Assembly: GCA_039820585.1 (NCBI GenBank) | Contig: JBCBPV010000053.1 | Location: 1-24,765, forward strand | DNA length: 24,765 bases | Direction: 5' to 3' | Origin: JBCBGF01 sp039820585 | Lineage (GTDB): Bacteria > Pseudomonadota > Alphaproteobacteria > Rhodobacterales > Rhodobacteraceae | Part shown: positions 21,994 to 24,765 of the stretch, piece after piece | Position numbering within the stretch: the first letter of the stretch is position 1 | Layout: every line of letters starts with the position of its first letter | Program-made: the position numbers and the translations under genes | Notes under the pieces: model-generated | Seen by the model: the letters and a program-made list of their open reading frames with translations, nothing else | Told to the model about the DNA's origin: nothing | Databases searched by the model: none

Positions 21994-22776
21994 ATGGCAG
22001 CACCGAAAAACACCCTCAAGGCGGCCCTGTCCCAGGGCGAGGTGCAACTAGGCATCTGGCTGGCGTTGGTCAGTCCCGCGGCGGCGGAAATCGCGGCTGA
22101 GGCAGGGTTCGACTGGGCCTTGATCGACGCCGAACATGGGCCAAACGACGTGGCCGCGATCCTCGCACAATTGCAGGCAATGGGCGGCGGCAAAGCCGCC
22201 CCGGTGGTGCGCGTGCCTTCCGCAGATGACGCCTGGATCAAGCGGGTGCTCGATCTGGGTGTACAGACGATCCTCGTGCCGATGGTGGACACGCCCGAAC
22301 AAGCGGCGGAAGTCGTGGCGGCAACGCGCTATCCCCCCGATGGTAAGCGGGGTAGCGGTGCGGTGCTAGCGCGGGCCACGGGTTACGGCGCGGCGTCGGA
22401 CTATGTGACCACCGCCAATGATGAGATGTGTGTGATCGTTCAGGTGGAAAGCCAGCGGGCGCTGCAGAATATCGACGCGATTGCGCGCACCGATGGGGTG
22501 GATTGCGTGTTCGTGGGGCCCTCGGATCTGTCCAATGACATGGGCTATCCCGGCAATCCGTCTGCGCCCAATGTCGTGGCGGCGATTGACCAGGCCATTG
22601 ATCGGATCCGTGTGGCGGGCAAGGTTCCGGGCATCGTAACCTTTGATCGCCATGAGATCGCGCCATATGTGTCGAAGGGCGTGACCTTCTTGGGCGTTGG
22701 CGGGGATGCTCTGCTTCTGGGCGAGGCGATGCGCGATCTGGCCCAAGGCGCGCGGGTCGCAGCGGCAGGCGAGTGA
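21994..22776 (+). CDS. HpcH/HpaI-family class II aldolase
   Basis: 260 residues. The family cleaves 4-hydroxy-2-oxo acids, such as 2,4-dihydroxyhept-2-enedioate, to pyruvate or related oxo acids plus an aldehyde. All known active-site positions of E. coli HpaI appear here with a constant +3 offset: His48 in IDAEHGPND, Arg73 in VVRVPSADD, Glu152 in VQVESQRA and Asp178 in FVGPSDLS. GVGGDALLLGEAM ends the barrel. GGAGG about 10 bases before the ATG at 21994 supports this start; an upstream in-frame codon at 21922 would run through the probable operator. The exact substrate is unknown; the divergent TRAP system may import it. Confidence 0.9.
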   Translation: MAAPKNTLKAALSQGEVQLGIWLALVSPAAAEIAAEAGFDWALIDAEHGPNDVAAILAQLQAMGGGKAAPVVRVPSADDAWIKRVLDLGVQTILVPMVDTPEQAAEVVAATRYPPDGKRGSGAVLARATGYGAASDYVTTANDEMCVIVQVESQRALQNIDAIARTDGVDCVFVGPSDLSNDMGYPGNPSAPNVVAAIDQAIDRIRVAGKVPGIVTFDRHEIAPYVSKGVTFLGVGGDALLLGEAMRDLAQGARVAAAGE

Positions 22777-22872
22777 GCGTACCAAACGGCGCGTGCGAAA
22801 TCGGGGCTTTCGGCCACCCGGCGTCCATGCGATAGGGACGCGCAAAACGACACAACCGGGCAGGAGCAGGCC
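22777..22872 (+). promoter_or_regulatory. guaB leader region
   Basis: Ninety-six bases between the aldolase gene and guaB. AGGAG sits shortly before the guaB ATG. A small hairpin, GCGTCC (22821-22826) with GGACGC (22836-22841), is followed by an A-rich stretch. I found no U-tract terminator and no convincing -35/-10 pair. Confidence 0.35.
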
Positions 22873-24321
22873 ATGGAGATTCGCGAGGCGCTTACCTTTG
22901 ATGATGTTCTCCTGGTGCCTGGTGCGTCGCGGGTTTTGCCATCCACCGCCGACACCCGCACCCGTGTGACCCGCGATATCGCGATGAACATTCCCCTGCT
23001 CAGCTCGGCCATGGACACGGTGACGGAATCCCGCATGGCCATCACCATGGCGCAGGCGGGCGGAATCGGCGTGATCCACCGCAACCTCGATATCGATGCG
23101 CAGGCGCGCGAGGTGCGGCGCGTGAAACGGTTTGAATCAGGCATCGTCTACAACCCGATCACCCTGACACCCGACCAGACGCTATTCGATGCCAAGGCGC
23201 TGCAAGAGCGTTACCGTGTGACCGGCTTCCCCGTCGTCGATGAAGCGGGCCGCGTAGTGGGGATCGTGACCAACCGCGACATGCGCTTTGCGACGTCGGA
23301 CGACACGCCCGTGCGGGTGATGATGACAGCCGATAATCTGGCCGTGCTGACCGAACCTGCCGATCTGGATGAGGCGAAAAGCCTGATGAAGGCGCGGCGG
23401 ATCGAGAAGCTGCTTGTGACGGACGGGCAGGGCAAGCTTACCGGGCTTTTGACGCTGAAAGACACCGAACAGGCGGTGCTGAACCCGCAAGCCTGCAAGG
23501 ACCATCTGGGCCGCTTGCGTGTAGCCGCGGCAACGACGGTGGGCGATGCGGGGTTTGAGCGGTCTGAGGCGCTCGTCGACGCGGGCGTCGATATCGTGGT
23601 GATCGACACCGCGCATGGCCACTCTGCCGGAGTGGCGGACGCGGTCAAGCGAGCCAAGACATTGTCGAACGAGGTGCAAATCATCGCAGGCAACGTGGCC
23701 ACGGCAGAGGCGACACGGGCGCTGATCGATGCTGGCGCCGATGGGGTCAAGGTGGGAATTGGACCCGGCTCTATCTGCACCACGCGGATGGTGGCGGGCG
23801 TGGGCGTGCCACAACTGACCGCGATCATAGACGCGGCAAGTGCGGCTGGCGATGTGCCGGTGATTGCCGATGGGGGGATCAAGTTTTCGGGTGATTTCGC
23901 GAAGGCGATCGCCGCGGGCGCGTCTTGTGCGATGGTGGGCAGCATGATCGCGGGCACTGATGAAAGCCCAGGCGAAGTGATCCTGTACCAGGGCCGCAGC
24001 TTCAAAAGCTATCGCGGCATGGGCAGTCTGGGCGCCATGGCGCGCGGCTCTGCCGACAGGTATTTCCAGTCGGACGCGGCCTCTGACAAGCTGGTGCCCG
24101 AAGGAATCGAGGGCCAGGTGCCCTACAAGGGCGCGGCAGGCACCGTGGTGCACCAACTGGTGGGCGGTTTGCGGGCGGCCATGGGCTATACCGGTTGTGC
24201 CACAGTGGATGAGATGCGCCAGAACTGCCAGTTTGTGCGCATCACCGGGGCGGGGCTGAAGGAAAGCCACGTCCACGATGTGCAGATCACCCGCGAAAGC
24301 CCGAACTACCGCATCGGCTGA
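22873..24321 (+). CDS. guaB: Inosine-5'-monophosphate dehydrogenase
   Basis: 482 residues, standard bacterial length. It oxidises IMP to XMP with NAD+, the first committed step of GMP synthesis. The barrel starts LTFDDVLLVPGASRVLPS. Two CBS domains are inserted at about residues 94-140 and 150-205. The catalytic cysteine is Cys302 in GPGSICTTRMVAGVG. The flap carries YRGMGSLGAM and GSADRYFQ, and EGIEGQVPYKG and GGLRAAMGYTG follow. It is a housekeeping gene with no functional link to the cobalamin locus, and its presence suggests the window is chromosomal. Confidence 0.97.
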   Translation: MEIREALTFDDVLLVPGASRVLPSTADTRTRVTRDIAMNIPLLSSAMDTVTESRMAITMAQAGGIGVIHRNLDIDAQAREVRRVKRFESGIVYNPITLTPDQTLFDAKALQERYRVTGFPVVDEAGRVVGIVTNRDMRFATSDDTPVRVMMTADNLAVLTEPADLDEAKSLMKARRIEKLLVTDGQGKLTGLLTLKDTEQAVLNPQACKDHLGRLRVAAATTVGDAGFERSEALVDAGVDIVVIDTAHGHSAGVADAVKRAKTLSNEVQIIAGNVATAEATRALIDAGADGVKVGIGPGSICTTRMVAGVGVPQLTAIIDAASAAGDVPVIADGGIKFSGDFAKAIAAGASCAMVGSMIAGTDESPGEVILYQGRSFKSYRGMGSLGAMARGSADRYFQSDAASDKLVPEGIEGQVPYKGAAGTVVHQLVGGLRAAMGYTGCATVDEMRQNCQFVRITGAGLKESHVHDVQITRESPNYRIG

Positions 24322-24464
24322 CCCCGTACTGTGCCTTGAATGAGCCAACACCTGCCGTTTGCAGGCGTTGACTGTCGTCATCTGAGAAACAGTCTGGTAC
24401 TCTATCGGCGTTAATGGCGATCGCTTGATTTGGATCGCAAACCTGGCTTCCGTGGGGGATGGTC
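24322..24464 (+). other. Intergenic region after guaB
   Basis: 143 bases. Three short inverted repeats are visible: CCTGC/GCAGG (24351-24365), GACTG/CAGTC (24370-24394) and GCGATC/GATCGC (24417-24438). None is followed by a T-run, so none is a convincing intrinsic terminator. TGGTACTCT at 24395-24403 fits an extended -10 pattern and could serve the next gene. Both readings are weak. Confidence 0.3.
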
Positions 24465-24765
24465 ATGTCACGTCATTCAGAGCATCCGACTGCGCCGCGC
24501 GGTGCACCCGTGGGGAATGCGCGTGTGCTCAGCGACATCAGCGGATCCGACCGTATGGAAGAAGCGCGGCGTCGGCGGGAACGTGCGCTGGCGGTGACAG
24601 CGCCTGCGAATACCGACGGTGCGGCCGTGGCGGCCCCGATGGCGGTAGCGGCGATCCCACCTGCACGGCTGGGGCGCCGCGTTCTGGATGGCGCGTTGGT
24701 GGCGGGGGCTTTTTTGTTGGGTGCGGCGCTGTTTGCGCCTTTGGCCGGGTACGCGGCGATGGGCA
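24465..24765 (+). CDS. Unrecognised membrane-anchored protein, N-terminal part (cut by window edge)
   Basis: One hundred codons are open to the window end. GGGGGA lies 5 bases before the ATG at 24465, which is favoured over an ATG at 24459 that abuts the purine run. The N-terminus is polar, with a strongly basic stretch MEEARRRRERA at residues 31-41, then an alanine/proline-rich linker. A hydrophobic segment of about 25 residues follows (73-97, LDGALVAGAFLLGAALFAPLAG). This looks like a cytoplasmic tail followed by a membrane anchor, with the main domain beyond the window. I do not recognise the family. Confidence 0.7.
   Translation, partial: MSRHSEHPTAPRGAPVGNARVLSDISGSDRMEEARRRRERALAVTAPANTDGAAVAAPMAVAAIPPARLGRRVLDGALVAGAFLLGAALFAPLAGYAAMG

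Noticed and set aside
22796..22812. CGAAA/TTTCG repeat after the aldolase gene as a terminator
   Set aside because: The stem is only five bases with a weak pair content and no following T-run.
24351..24365. CCTGC/GCAGG hairpin after guaB as a terminator
   Set aside because: Five-base stem without a T-tract; kept only as a note in the intergenic entry.
23182..24381. Minus-strand open frame of 399 codons opposite guaB
   Set aside because: Shadow of a highly conserved housekeeping gene; no ribosome site or homology.
1..24765. Mobile elements, CRISPR arrays, tRNA or rRNA genes
   Set aside because: No transposase or integrase motifs, no spaced direct repeats, and no tRNA- or rRNA-like segments were seen on reading both strands.

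Overview
This GC-rich window looks like a chromosomal segment of an alphaproteobacterium, most likely the Rhodobacterales/Roseobacter group. That is an inference from the protein sequences, the dense overlapping gene packing, and the set of aerobic (CobG-type) cobalamin genes beside a TRAP transporter. I saw no IS elements, tRNAs, rRNAs, CRISPR arrays or phage genes.

Bases 1-18782 are an almost complete aerobic adenosylcobalamin locus. A minus-strand operon begins at a textbook cobalamin riboswitch (about 11418-11600), with a candidate promoter at 11610-11636. It runs DUF1636 protein - cobW - cobN - cobG - cobH - cobI - cobJ. It then meets cobK, which lies on the opposite strand, and resumes as cobL - cobE - cobM - cobB, with cobB cut by the left edge. 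Together these genes cover corrin-ring methylation, ring contraction, C-20 loss, methyl migration, a,c-amidation and cobalt insertion (large chelatase subunit only). On the plus strand, cobO and cobQ (adenosylation and remaining amidations) leave from the other side of the riboswitch. A second minus-strand group, bluE/pduX-like kinase - cbiB(cobD) - cobC, makes the aminopropanol-phosphate arm and attaches it. A plus-strand trio, cobU(cobP) - cobT(cobU) - cobS(cobV), assembles the nucleotide loop. Not seen here are cobA, cobF, the small chelatase subunits CobS/CobT (P. denitrificans naming), cobR and bluB.

Nearly all neighbouring genes overlap by 4-8 bases or lie within 8 bases, which suggests translational coupling. 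The oddest architecture is cobK, a single plus-strand gene wedged into the minus-strand series. Its 3' end overlaps the cobJ 3' end by 28 bases, and its ATG overlaps the ATG of cobL in a shared CATG. This is the geometry expected of a noncontiguous operon with mutual antisense control.

Bases 18784-21891 hold a minus-strand TRAP transporter operon (binding protein, small permease, large permease), with a hairpin between the binding-protein gene and the permeases. Divergent from it is a class II HpcH/HpaI-type aldolase (21994-22776), and the 102-base spacer contains an inverted repeat that could be a shared operator. guaB (IMP dehydrogenase) follows at 22873-24321. The window ends in the first 100 codons of an unrecognised membrane-anchored protein.

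Gene names follow two conventions in this pathway (Pseudomonas denitrificans versus Salmonella); both are given where they differ.
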